The translations under genes and the position numbers were made by a program. From NCBI RefSeq assembly GCF_051967575.1, contig NZ_JBQCJW010000004.1, positions 124,001 through 188,000 on the forward strand: DNA of 64,000 bases, read 5' to 3'. This DNA comes from Solibacillus silvestris_B. GTDB lineage: Bacteria > Bacillota > Bacilli > Bacillales_A > Planococcaceae. A model generated the notes under the pieces. It did no database searches. It was not told the DNA's origin and worked only from the letters and a program-made list of their open reading frames with translations. Shown here in pieces: positions 1 through 9,008 of this stretch; position 1 is the stretch's first letter, and the number at the start of each line of letters is the position of its first letter.

Positions 1-401
1 CACGTGAAGCAACATGGAATTGGGGGATGGCATCACAGCGTGTGCGGGGACAAAGAATCGGCATAAATTTCGGGGGGCAATGGACAGACGGCACTGGCAT
101 GACGGAAAATGCTGTCTTCATTGACGGCAAGATGACGAAAATCCACGAAGATGTGCTGTTTCACTATGACCGCACCGATTTTATGAAACCTTGGACAGTG
201 AAATCGAAATTCAGCGGACAAGTAGATTTAACGTTTACACCATTTTTTGAACGTATGGCAGAAACAAATGTTAAGTTAATCGCTTCTTCCGCCCATCAAA
301 TGGTCGGCTACTACAATGGCAATATTCAGCTGGAAAACGGGGAAACCGTGCAAATCCAGCAAATGCTTGGCTGCATTGAAGAGCATGTGGCAAAATGGTA
401 A
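1..401 (+). CDS. DUF2804 family protein, C-terminal part (cut by window edge)
   Basis: The frame is open from the first complete codon (position 3) to the stop at 401, so the gene begins outside the window; the ATG at 27 is internal. The visible 132 residues carry the C-terminal hallmarks of DUF2804 as I know it: an RVRGQRIGINFGG stretch, then TDGTGMTENAVFIDGK, then a beta-rich tail. The family is a lipocalin-like beta fold of unknown function, found widely in bacteria. The gene is followed by a 108-base gap before helD, so it probably forms a separate unit. No function is assigned. Confidence 0.72.
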   Translation, partial: REATWNWGMASQRVRGQRIGINFGGQWTDGTGMTENAVFIDGKMTKIHEDVLFHYDRTDFMKPWTVKSKFSGQVDLTFTPFFERMAETNVKLIASSAHQMVGYYNGNIQLENGETVQIQQMLGCIEEHVAKW

Positions 402-509
402 ATCTCCGGAGGGATCAAATGTCTTTTTGACTTTTCATCCCCTTGAATATCCCTCTCCCATTTTGTTAAGATAATTACCTATTCTTTGATTAGTGATGGG
501 GGGAACGAC

Positions 510-2735
510 ATGATGGCACAACAAGATTTCAAAAAGGAACAGCAGCGTTTGCAGGAGACGGTCCATTATATGGATCAAATTTTGCAAAGCTCAAAAAAGG
601 ATATTGAAACAGCGCAGGAAAATATCAGGTCCGCAATGGCAAATGTTGATTACTTGGACTCGAGTGACAGCTTCCTGAATATTTTAATGAACACGCGCTT
701 TTTCGAGCTTGCGCGCAATCAAAAAGAAGGTTTGGAGGCAATCCGCCAAAAACCGTATTTTGCAAGAATCCATTTCCAGCGCGCACAAGAGAACGAGGAA
801 TTTTTGTATATCGGGAAAACTTCTCTCTTCCATAGCGAAACACATGAGCCGATTATTGTCGATTGGCGTTCCCCTGTCGCAAATGTCTACTATGATGGCC
901 GACTTGGTGATATTACATATGATGTCCGTGGCGAAGAACATTCCGGTCATTTATTTGCAAAGCGTCAATACAAAATCGAAAATGCCGAGCTGCTCGATTA
1001 CCGTGATGTCGATTTAACAACGAATGATGAACTACTCCAGGAGGCACTCGAAGGAAAGGCCGATGTCAGACTGACCGAAATCGTCTCAACTATACAAAAA
1101 GAACAAAACGAGATTATTCGAGCACATCTTCGCCAGCCCATTCTCGTGCAAGGTGCAGCCGGTTCAGGTAAAACAACCATTGCGCTGCACAGAATTTCCT
1201 ACTTCCTCTATACGATGGGCGAGCATTTCAATGCCGAGCAGCTGATGATTTTAGCACCCAACCATTTATTTATAGAATATATCGGCGACGTTTTGCCTGA
1301 GCTCGGGGTCGATAAAATTTGTCAAACAACATATGCCCAATATGTGCTTGATGCTCTCAACATAAAGTTAAAGCTTCAAAATCCAAACGAACAACTTGAA
1401 CAGCTTGTCGCAAACCCTTCAGCACAGCACAACGGCTTAATGATCCTGAAAATGAAAGGCAGCCCATTTTATGAGCTCATGATGAATCGCTTTTTGCAGC
1501 ATTATGAAGAGCAGCTGGCCGCTTTGTTCGAGGATGTGTTCATTGAGAAATACCGCATTATGAAAGGGGATCATTTACGCAAGCTTTTTTTAGCGGAGTT
1601 CCACTATATGCCGATCGAAAAGCGGCTCGAACGCATCAGGAAAGTCATCCAAACGGAAGTGAAACGAAAAACGGTCACTGTCCTTGCTACATTAAACACG
1701 CGCTATGAAGAAGCTATAGGGCGTGCATTAAATGGAATGCGTGATGCGGAAAAACGCCGTCGCACCGTTACAAAACTGATCGATGAACGCGACGAGCGCA
1801 TCCCGAAAATCAGACAGGAGGCAAAATCCACGGCTTCCGTTTACATGAAAAGATTCCAAAAGGCGAAAATTAAACAGCTGTACCGTTCGCTCATCACAAA
1901 CCGCGAGCTATTGGGCGAAATTGCCCCCGAATGGACATTGGAAGAAGTCGGGCAATTTTTAAAGGCACATCAAAAAGAACAATGGATGCTTGAAGATTTA
2001 GCGGCACTTTTGTTTTTGCACGCTAAAATAAAAGGGATTGAGGACAAGTGGAAAATGCGCGTTGTTTTCATCGATGAAGTGCAGGATTACAGCTATTTCC
2101 AGCTCGCCGCACTAAAGGCAGGACTTGAAACGGATATGTTCACGATGGTCGGCGATTTAGCCCAAGGAATTCACAGCTATCGCTCCCTTACAGATTGGCA
2201 GCCTTTACTCGAACTTTTTCCGCGCGCTACATATGCAACACTGCAAAAAAGCTATCGGACAACAATTGAAATTATGGAAGCGGCAAATGACATTTTAATG
2301 CAGATGGATGAGGATTTGCCTCTCGTCGAACCCGTTGTACGGCATGGGAAAAAGCCAGAGTTTATCGCCGCCGAAAAATTCGACAGCAAAACAATAAACA
2401 ATATTTTGGCGAAAATCAAAGAAAGCCATCATCAATCAATCGCCCTTATTTGCAAAACGACAAAGGAAGCGCTGCATCTTATGAAACAGCTTGAAAAATC
2501 GAATATTGATGCACAGCTGCTTGATGAAAATTCAGCGATTGATCAGCAAAAACTTCTCATTGTCCCAAGTCATTTGGCAAAAGGTTTGGAGTTCGATGCT
2601 GTTATCCTTGCCGCATTCGATGCACCGTATTACGACAATCCTCTTGATCGAAAGCTGCTATATGTAGCCTTGACAAGGGCAATGCATGAGCTCTATTTAA
2701 TCGGCCCTTCCAAAGAAGCATTTTTAATGGAGTAA
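510..2735 (+). CDS. helD: HelD-type RNA polymerase recycling ATPase (superfamily I helicase fold)
   Basis: HelD proteins bind RNA polymerase and use ATP to free stalled or post-termination complexes. The 741-residue product has the family length. It begins with a long charged helical region (about 1-90) that would form the coiled-coil arm. Walker A is GAAGSGKTT at about 215-223, the Walker B-type motif is DEVQD at about 522-526, and a UvrD-like C-terminal motor half carries LAKGLEFDAV and YVALTRA. The upstream TTG at 486 is in frame, but a G-rich ribosome binding site (498-503) lies 6-7 bases before ATG 510, so I take 510; ATG 513 is also possible. The gene stands alone and ends before a bidirectional terminator. 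Confidence 0.88.
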   Translation: MMAQQDFKKEQQRLQETVHYMDQILQSSKKDIETAQENIRSAMANVDYLDSSDSFLNILMNTRFFELARNQKEGLEAIRQKPYFARIHFQRAQENEEFLYIGKTSLFHSETHEPIIVDWRSPVANVYYDGRLGDITYDVRGEEHSGHLFAKRQYKIENAELLDYRDVDLTTNDELLQEALEGKADVRLTEIVSTIQKEQNEIIRAHLRQPILVQGAAGSGKTTIALHRISYFLYTMGEHFNAEQLMILAPNHLFIEYIGDVLPELGVDKICQTTYAQYVLDALNIKLKLQNPNEQLEQLVANPSAQHNGLMILKMKGSPFYELMMNRFLQHYEEQLAALFEDVFIEKYRIMKGDHLRKLFLAEFHYMPIEKRLERIRKVIQTEVKRKTVTVLATLNTRYEEAIGRALNGMRDAEKRRRTVTKLIDERDERIPKIRQEAKSTASVYMKRFQKAKIKQLYRSLITNRELLGEIAPEWTLEEVGQFLKAHQKEQWMLEDLAALLFLHAKIKGIEDKWKMRVVFIDEVQDYSYFQLAALKAGLETDMFTMVGDLAQGIHSYRSLTDWQPLLELFPRATYATLQKSYRTTIEIMEAANDILMQMDEDLPLVEPVVRHGKKPEFIAAEKFDSKTINNILAKIKESHHQSIALICKTTKEALHLMKQLEKSNIDAQLLDENSAIDQQKLLIVPSHLAKGLEFDAVILAAFDAPYYDNPLDRKLLYVALTRAMHELYLIGPSKEAFLME

Positions 2736-2806
2736 ATCAGTAAAATAGCTTGAAACGATAGTTGTTTTTATGCACGTTTCGCCGAAGCCTATATTTTTCC
2801 CCATCT

Positions 2807-2838
2807 AAAAGGATGAGCGATATTCGCTCATCCTTTTT
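2807..2838. terminator. Bidirectional terminator between helD and the GNAT gene
   Basis: A perfect 10-bp stem (2811-2820 with 2824-2833) has a 3-base loop and is flanked by A4 on the left and T5 on the right, so it can end transcription from both sides. The stop codon of the converging GNAT gene lies in the T tract. Confidence 0.85.
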
Positions 2839-3709
2839 AATGGATACAAATATAATAATCAAGCTGTGATGACTTCATGAAACCTGCTTTTTCATATACA
2901 CGAAGCGCACCTATATTTTCAATTTCCACATCCAATAGCACCGTCTTCTCGCCTGTACGTATAGCGTAGTCTTTCACGTAATTCAAAATTTGCGTGCCGA
3001 TCCCTTGTCTTTGCTTATTTGACGCAACCGCAAAAGCCGTTATCCATTGTACTTCCCCTTCTTTGCGGGTCGTCACTGTTCCGACAACTTCCCCATCCAT
3101 TTCCGCGGTCCACATTAATAATCCTTCCGTCGTCGTATTGAATTCGATAAGCTCCAACGATTCCTCGCGCATATCCCCAAAAGCATCACTGAAAATGGAA
3201 ACAAGCGCTTCCGTATCCTTTTGCATAAATGGGCGCAGCGTGACAGCGCTTTTTTGCTGTAAAACTTCCGCATGGGCTTCCAAAGTCGCTTCGGAAAAAC
3301 TGTATAAATAGCCGTTTTTTTGCAAAAACTCTTTTCCGTAGTTGGAGCCTTCCATCACCAATGCCAGCTCGCCTTCACTTTCGCGTATTGCCATTCCTTC
3401 TTTCAAAACAGCCAAAATTGCCGTTCCGATACCTAGCTGGCGATACATCGGCGCCACTAACATCGACCATTCATACGTATTTAAGCCGATTAAATCAACT
3501 GCTGTTCCCGCACCGACCAGTTTATTTTTCTCATCATCATAGACGAGCGCATAAAATCCGCGTGTATCATAGCTTCTCGCAAGTGGTAAATTCATTACTT
3601 GGTTCAGCAGTATGCCGTCGCACTCAGCAGCTGCCTTACATAATTCCTGTATTTCTTCATATGTTTCTTGATCTAAAGGAAACGACACGGTTATTGCCGA
3701 TAAATTCAT
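2837..3709 (-). CDS. Tandem GNAT-domain N-acetyltransferase
   Basis: This 290-residue protein has two GNAT folds. The first (about 1-135) has a weak acetyl-CoA loop, RQLGIGTAIL. The second (about 155-290) has the canonical loop KQRQGIGTQIL followed by NIGALRVYEKAGF, the usual end of a GNAT domain. GNAT enzymes move acetyl from acetyl-CoA to an amine; the substrate cannot be read here. The second domain is the better candidate for the active one. The ATG at 3709 is preceded by a GGAG ribosome binding site at good distance. The gene converges on helD and appears monocistronic. Confidence 0.8.
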   Translation of the reverse strand: MNLSAITVSFPLDQETYEEIQELCKAAAECDGILLNQVMNLPLARSYDTRGFYALVYDDEKNKLVGAGTAVDLIGLNTYEWSMLVAPMYRQLGIGTAILAVLKEGMAIRESEGELALVMEGSNYGKEFLQKNGYLYSFSEATLEAHAEVLQQKSAVTLRPFMQKDTEALVSIFSDAFGDMREESLELIEFNTTTEGLLMWTAEMDGEVVGTVTTRKEGEVQWITAFAVASNKQRQGIGTQILNYVKDYAIRTGEKTVLLDVEIENIGALRVYEKAGFMKSSQLDYYICIH

Positions 3710-4081
3710 TCTTTCTGCTCCAATTCTATCTACTTTAATGCTTTTATTTTAGTAAAGCTGCCGTTGTTACGCAATACTAGAACTAAAATCCCAGCAAAAA
3801 CTGAATATAGCTACTATTCCCTATAATAAAAATAGCCTTCAATTAACCTCCCCCTCTTGAACGTTTCCCTTCCCAAAAGAACTATTAAAAAGACAATAGA
3901 CCTTATGTATCTAATAAAAAGTAAAACTGCAAATAAATTTAGCCCCCTACCTCCTAAAAATCAGGTATAATAATCCTAGAAAAAACTTATTTTTGGTATA
4001 TAAAAACTTTTATTTAATGACTAATGGATGTTATGTATTTATAATTGTAGTATTAATTTATTAATTAAGGAGACTCAACTT
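3710..4081. other. Intergenic stretch between divergent genes
   Basis: This 370-base AT-rich spacer must hold the promoters of the GNAT gene (leftward) and the c-di-GMP protein gene (rightward). A TATAAT at 3966-3971 could be a -10 for the latter, but no good -35 is seen 17 bases before it. A single CTAATA occurs near 3911 without periodic neighbours. I see no gene in it. Confidence 0.5.
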
Positions 4082-6085
4082 ATGACAAACGAGCAAATCC
4101 ATTCTACTACTATTGATTCATTGCTAGTTGCTCCTTTCCCTTCTTTTATACTTTTGCCTAAAGGTACAATCGTCAAAGGAAATCTCCATCATTTTGACTG
4201 TTCGACAATAGAGATAAAAGAACTGGAAAATAGACCGATCCATGACACACTCTTTTCGGAAATGGGCGACGATGCGGTCGAATCGATCTTAACGAGCACG
4301 GCTGCTCTATGTATGCACAATATGCCGATCGCAATGAAGGATAAGTCTTCCAAAATTTGCACGCTTTATACAAAGCCTATAGTTTTCGAAAACGAAGCAG
4401 CTATATACGTCCTTTGTGTGCCAAATGAGGAAATTCGTTTATTGGATGACGAACAGCAAAATTTAGTCGATTTGAAAAACGGCATTCACCAATCTTTCAT
4501 GACGGTCACACTTGATCAAGATGGCTTTATCATCCAAACAAATCAGCAATTTTTAAAGACAAGCCATTGGACACCAAAACGCGTCATAGGAAAAACATTT
4601 TGGCAGCTGTTTCCTAAAAACGAAGAATCCGATAAAATCGCCCTCGAAATTTGGAAAACATTGCAAAACGGGCAAATTTGGCAAGGCGATGTGGAAAAGT
4701 TGACAAAGGATGAGCAAGCATATTGGGTGCATTTGACGGCAATTCCAATGATTGGGCAAACACCCGACATGAATCAATATTTGCTTATAGAAAGAAATAT
4801 TACAAAAGATAAGGCGATCCAGTTCCAGCTGGAAAAAATCGCGTATATCGATACAGAAACAGGCATGATCAATGTGCACCGCCTAGCGCAGATCATCGGG
4901 GATATGATACAGGAAGAGCGTCATTTTTCATTTGTTTACTTAAGCATTGACAAGTTTTACACGATCAAGGATTTACATGATGGCGGATCCGGAAATTCGC
5001 TTATTGTGGAATTCACGAAACGTATGAAAATGTATTTTCAGGACAGCATGATGGCCCGTATTAACGAAAATGAATTTGTTGTAATTACGCCATTGCCTGA
5101 ATGGTTTACGCAAGGCTTCCTGAATTATTTGCAGCAAAATCCGGTCTACAACGGCAATGTTGCTGTACCGCTGTCAATAAGCGGCGGGATTACGCGCTAT
5201 CCGGAAGACCAGCTGACATTTTCGCAGTTGATGAAAGCATCATTGGCCACGATTTCCTCTGTTCGCAGTGCGGGCGGGGATAGTATCGTATCATTGTCAA
5301 AATCCTCCCATGATGCATTAAATCGAAAATCGATTGTTGAAAAGCGGCTCTTGCTTGCATTGGACCAAAAAAACTTGCATGTATTCTATCAGCCGCAGCT
5401 CGACGTGAAATCAGGGAAAATCACTGCTGTTGAAGCATTGGTTCGCTGGGACGATGAAGAAATAGGCGTCGTTTCGCCTGACGAGCTGATTCCTATCGCC
5501 GAGGAAACAGGCCTCATTAATAATATCGGTTCGTTCATGCTGGAAAAGGCATGCGAGCAAGCGGTCCTTTGGAAGAATGCCGGACATCCAATTAAAGTGA
5601 GTATTAACTCCTCTGTTCGCGAATTCCGTGATAAAAACATGGCAAAGTCCATTTTGGAAACGCTTGAACGTACAGGATGCCCTGCACATTTGATACAAAT
5701 CGAAATTACGGAAAAGTTCGCATTGGAAGCTGAAGCGGAAACAAGAATCATCAGGCAAATGCGGACACTCGAAAATGAAGGAATCGTCTTTGCGCTCGAT
5801 GACTTCGGTACAGGCTACGGCTCGTTCCGTTATATGCAGCTTTTGCCGATTTCCATTTTAAAGATCGACCAAACATTTATCCGTGCGCTGAAATCGGAAA
5901 AATCCCAGCAGCTCGTCAATGGCATGGTGCAGCTTGGCAAATCAATGAATTTGACAGTAGTTGCTGAAGGTGTCGAAACAGAAGAACAAAAACAGTTTTT
6001 GACAAACATCGGCTGTGATGTAATACAAGGTTACTTCATTAGCAAGCCAAGCCCAACAAGCGAAATTTCTTCGTTGTTTGTTTAA
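4082..6085 (+). CDS. PAS-GGDEF-EAL cyclic-di-GMP protein, probable phosphodiesterase
   Basis: The protein has 667 residues: an N-terminal region of unknown fold (1-135), a PAS domain (about 140-255), a GGDEF-like domain (about 265-400) and an EAL domain (about 415-665). The GGDEF signature is replaced by NENEF at about 328-332, so cyclase activity is unlikely, although this domain may still bind GTP and regulate. The EAL domain looks complete: EALVRW at 451, ITE, DDFGTGYG at 573, KID, and AEGVE near the end. I therefore expect hydrolysis of c-di-GMP to pGpG, tuned by the PAS ligand. No membrane segment is seen. An AAGGAG site (4067-4072) selects ATG 4082 over an upstream in-frame ATG at 4028. 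Confidence 0.88.
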   Translation: MTNEQIHSTTIDSLLVAPFPSFILLPKGTIVKGNLHHFDCSTIEIKELENRPIHDTLFSEMGDDAVESILTSTAALCMHNMPIAMKDKSSKICTLYTKPIVFENEAAIYVLCVPNEEIRLLDDEQQNLVDLKNGIHQSFMTVTLDQDGFIIQTNQQFLKTSHWTPKRVIGKTFWQLFPKNEESDKIALEIWKTLQNGQIWQGDVEKLTKDEQAYWVHLTAIPMIGQTPDMNQYLLIERNITKDKAIQFQLEKIAYIDTETGMINVHRLAQIIGDMIQEERHFSFVYLSIDKFYTIKDLHDGGSGNSLIVEFTKRMKMYFQDSMMARINENEFVVITPLPEWFTQGFLNYLQQNPVYNGNVAVPLSISGGITRYPEDQLTFSQLMKASLATISSVRSAGGDSIVSLSKSSHDALNRKSIVEKRLLLALDQKNLHVFYQPQLDVKSGKITAVEALVRWDDEEIGVVSPDELIPIAEETGLINNIGSFMLEKACEQAVLWKNAGHPIKVSINSSVREFRDKNMAKSILETLERTGCPAHLIQIEITEKFALEAEAETRIIRQMRTLENEGIVFALDDFGTGYGSFRYMQLLPISILKIDQTFIRALKSEKSQQLVNGMVQLGKSMNLTVVAEGVETEEQKQFLTNIGCDVIQGYFISKPSPTSEISSLFV

Positions 6086-6090
6086 GCGAA

Positions 6091-6137
6091 AAGCTCGTAA
6101 TGCATCTGAAAGAACAGTGCATTACGAGCTTCTTTTT
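6091..6137. terminator. Bidirectional terminator
   Basis: A perfect 14-bp stem (6091-6104 with 6118-6131) with a 13-base loop is followed by a T run. It ends the rightward EAL gene, and its right arm includes the stop codon of the converging exporter gene. Confidence 0.85.
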
Positions 6138-6607
6138 TTCGCTTTCATGAACGATTGAATCGATGTCTTGCCCTGACTCATCAATCGCAATATAATTTGC
6201 ATCATCACTTCCGCAAAAACGAGTCCCATTGCGATCGCCCCTGAAATCATAAATGCGCGCATCCCGTTTTGCAGGCCCATAATATAGTCGAGCTCCATCA
6301 CATTGCGCATCGTGTTGTATGCAATCCCACCTGGCACAAGCGGAATAATCCCCGAAACACTGAAAATAATCATCGGCATTCTAAATTTTCGCGCAAAAAA
6401 ATATGCTACTAATGAAACGACAAACGCCCCGAGAAAAGATGCACGCACATCATCCAGCCCCGAATCGACCAATGCATAATAAATTGCCCAGCCTACCGCA
6501 CCGACTAACCCACATGCAGGAATCGTTTTTGTCGGCGCATTAAAAATGACGCCAAAGCATGCTGTTGCGATGAAACTGATAATCATTTGAATATAAATAC
6601 TATCCAT
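6122..6607 (-). CDS. ThrE-type threonine/serine exporter, small subunit (DUF3815, YjjB-like)
   Basis: This roughly 161-residue protein consists of four or five membrane segments with a cytoplasmic basic tail. The motif PLVPGGIAYNTMR is typical of the ThrE C-terminal half. In Corynebacterium ThrE is one chain; in Firmicutes and E. coli the two halves are separate genes that act together, so this and the gene starting at 7372 probably form one amino-acid (or dicarboxylate) exporter. The start is ATG 6607 or the TTG at 6610; the AAAGGAGG lies 12 and 9 bases away respectively. It is encoded 15 bases after its partner. Confidence 0.82.
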   Translation of the reverse strand: MDSIYIQMIISFIATACFGVIFNAPTKTIPACGLVGAVGWAIYYALVDSGLDDVRASFLGAFVVSLVAYFFARKFRMPMIIFSVSGIIPLVPGGIAYNTMRNVMELDYIMGLQNGMRAFMISGAIAMGLVFAEVMMQIILRLMSQGKTSIQSFMKAKKRSS

Positions 6608-6625
6608 CAATCCGTCTTACCTCCT

Positions 6626-7372
6626 TTAAAAGGAAAGCACGAGCGCAATGCCCGAACCAATCGCGAATGCTGTCAAAAATGCTTCGGCTCCCTTTGCCAT
6701 TCCGGCCGTAAAATGTCCGGCCATCAAATCACGCACTGCGTTCGTAATGAGCAAACCCGGAACGAGCGGCATGACAGAGCCGATTATGATTTTGTCTATT
6801 TCTGTCCCTAAACCAAAATGGATTGCGACCGATGCCACAATACCAACCGTCACTGCCGCAAGAAATTCCGAGAAAAATTTCACGCGTGTCATATTATGGA
6901 TTATTGTCACGATATATAAACCTAACCCGCCCGCAATAAACGCTGCCGGAATATCCGTAACCATCCCCTTAAACAGCAGCAGGAACGAACTGCTCGCCAA
7001 ACTCGCAGCCAAAACCTGGATTAAAATCGGCAGAAAATAATTCGTTTTTTCTATCTTCTTTAACTCGTCATATGCCTGCTCTAGTGTTATCATTTGAGAT
7101 GTAAGCTTACGGGAAACATTATTGACGAGGACAATTCGGTGTAGATCGGTAATTCGTGTCGAAATCGATGTAATTCGTGTAGGCTGTGTTTTACCAAGAG
7201 AAAAAATGATCCCTGTTGGCGTAACATAGCTTTGTGCATCCATCATGTTTTGAGAACGGGCCATTCGCAGCATCGTATCTTCCACCCGATACGTTTCCGC
7301 ACCACTTTCTATCATGATGCGACCTGCAAGCAAACAGCATTCAATCGCCATTTCAGTACGTCCAGCATTCAT
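6626..7372 (-). CDS. ThrE-type threonine/serine exporter, large subunit (DUF1212, YjjP-like)
   Basis: The 248-residue protein begins with the cytoplasmic DUF1212 part (about 1-110), including ESGAETYRVEDTM, followed by about five membrane segments with PLVPGLLITNAVRD, the motif that mirrors the small subunit. It is first in a two-gene operon with the DUF3815 gene. ATG 7372 follows an AAGGAGG site by 8 bases. The family is known for threonine/serine export, but the substrate in this organism is an inference. Confidence 0.83.
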   Translation of the reverse strand: MNAGRTEMAIECCLLAGRIMIESGAETYRVEDTMLRMARSQNMMDAQSYVTPTGIIFSLGKTQPTRITSISTRITDLHRIVLVNNVSRKLTSQMITLEQAYDELKKIEKTNYFLPILIQVLAASLASSSFLLLFKGMVTDIPAAFIAGGLGLYIVTIIHNMTRVKFFSEFLAAVTVGIVASVAIHFGLGTEIDKIIIGSVMPLVPGLLITNAVRDLMAGHFTAGMAKGAEAFLTAFAIGSGIALVLSF

Positions 7373-7548
7373 TTGATGGACCTCCTTCCACTTCTTAGCT
7401 CATATTACTTGAAGCAACATTAAAATAACAGTCTTTTTTCGGACAATTTATGCTAACATAACAATGTATTTGCTTAAAAAAATTTATTCGCTGATTATTC
7501 GCAGCATTGCCTATATCACTATATTTCAAGAAAGGAACCGAATACATC

Positions 7549-8949
7549 ATGACAAATCCATACAGAAAACGGCGTGGTCCTTGGATTGACTTGCTCCTCA
7601 TAAGCTCTATCGGTTTTTTAGGAGCCATTATTGTCTATTTAACAGTATTAAGTGATAACCCTATTTTCCCTCCAAAAGAGGAAACAGCAGCAGAGGATAA
7701 TTTTTCCACTATTAGTGAAGAACAATCAATTTTCCCTGGGGTAAAAATTGTAACGGACATTTCGAATGACGAAAAAATGCCGTATGCAATCCAATACCCG
7801 CTTACGGAATACGAAAATTTCAATGAAGCTGTAACAACATATATTGAGGAATCGAAAGACTATTACATAAGCATGATGCGCCTTCAGCAAAACTTGAAAG
7901 AACTGACGGGCGAATTGAATATAAGCCTTGAAACATTTGAGCATGACCATTATTACTCATTCGTCTTAACGAATAAAACGATTTTAAATGCAGAGGAGCA
8001 ACAAACGACGATTGAAACATTTTTAATCGACAATGAGACCGGCGAGTTATTCGATATTCGCACACTGCTCAATGAAGATTTAAAAAGCTTGGAAACTTTC
8101 GCGACACATGTGCAATCTGAATTGCTAAAAAAAGGTGCATATAAAGATTATATTTTAAAAGAGGAGCTCGCATACGCCACTCAGCCAAAATGGCGTTTAT
8201 TCAAGCGTTTTGCTTTGAAAGAAGATTCGCTCATCATTTACTTCAATGAAGGGGAAGTGACAGAGCCGGAAGCAGGATTGCCGACAGTGGAAATGTCTTT
8301 ATCCTTTATTAATCCGCTTTTGGCATCAGACTTCCAAATTGCGATGCAGGCAGGGGAAACGATTCTTCCTAAAAATGATAATGATCCTTCCAAAAAACGG
8401 ATTGCGCTCACATTTGACGACGGCCCACACCCAGAAGTGACGAAACAAATTTTAGCGCTCCTGAAAAAGTATAATGCTAAGGCAACCTTCTTCATGCTTG
8501 GAAGCCGAGTGCAATATTATCCTGGACTGGCGCGTGAAGTGCGTGAGGCAGGGCATGAAATCGGCAACCATACGTGGACACATCCGGTTTTAACGAAAAT
8601 GTCAGCCGCAGCCATTCAAAAAGAGTACGAATCAACAGAGCAAGCCATCGTCAATGCGATCGGCGAAAACTCAACCGTATTCCGCCCGCCATATGGAGCA
8701 ATCAATGATTCTGTCCGCAAGCTTATTCCTTGTAAAACGGTCAACTGGACAATCGATACGCTCGACTGGAAACACCGTGATCCGGAAAAGCTTCTGCCAA
8801 AGTTAAAAGAAGGATTGCACAACAATGCGATTGTGCTGATGCATGATATTCATCAATCAACCGCAGATGGACTAGAGCCGGTGCTTGCCTACTTACAGGA
8901 TGAAGGCTATGAGTTTTTAACGATTACCGACATTTTGGGCTATCATTAG
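7549..8949 (+). CDS. pdaC: PdaC-like peptidoglycan deacetylase (RsiV-like DUF4163/DUF3298 plus NodB domain)
   Basis: The 466-residue length nearly equals that of B. subtilis PdaC, a MurNAc deacetylase. The order is a cytoplasmic basic tip, one membrane anchor (about 12-34), a DUF4163/DUF3298-type region (about 60-275) and a NodB deacetylase domain (about 280-466). Metal and catalytic residues are all present: TFDDGP with the catalytic and metal Asp at about 290-291, HTWTH with both His at about 341 and 345, RPPYGA near 378, and LMHDIH near the end. It should act on wall polymers outside the membrane. The DUF3298 part is the same type that binds lysozyme in RsiV anti-sigma factors. AAAGGA (7531-7536) favours ATG 7549 over the TTG at 7507. 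Confidence 0.85.
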   Translation: MTNPYRKRRGPWIDLLLISSIGFLGAIIVYLTVLSDNPIFPPKEETAAEDNFSTISEEQSIFPGVKIVTDISNDEKMPYAIQYPLTEYENFNEAVTTYIEESKDYYISMMRLQQNLKELTGELNISLETFEHDHYYSFVLTNKTILNAEEQQTTIETFLIDNETGELFDIRTLLNEDLKSLETFATHVQSELLKKGAYKDYILKEELAYATQPKWRLFKRFALKEDSLIIYFNEGEVTEPEAGLPTVEMSLSFINPLLASDFQIAMQAGETILPKNDNDPSKKRIALTFDDGPHPEVTKQILALLKKYNAKATFFMLGSRVQYYPGLAREVREAGHEIGNHTWTHPVLTKMSAAAIQKEYESTEQAIVNAIGENSTVFRPPYGAINDSVRKLIPCKTVNWTIDTLDWKHRDPEKLLPKLKEGLHNNAIVLMHDIHQSTADGLEPVLAYLQDEGYEFLTITDILGYH

Positions 8950-8958
8950 GAAAATATG

Positions 8959-9008
8959 CGAAAAGGCGGATTATTCCTTTGTTCGGAATGACGCCTTTTC
9001 GTTTTTTT
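8959..9008. terminator. Bidirectional terminator
   Basis: A 10-bp stem (8959-8968 with 8992-9001) encloses an inner ATTCC/GGAAT pairing and is followed by T7. It lies between the convergent pdaC-like gene and pxpA; the pxpA stop is inside the T tract. Confidence 0.85.
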
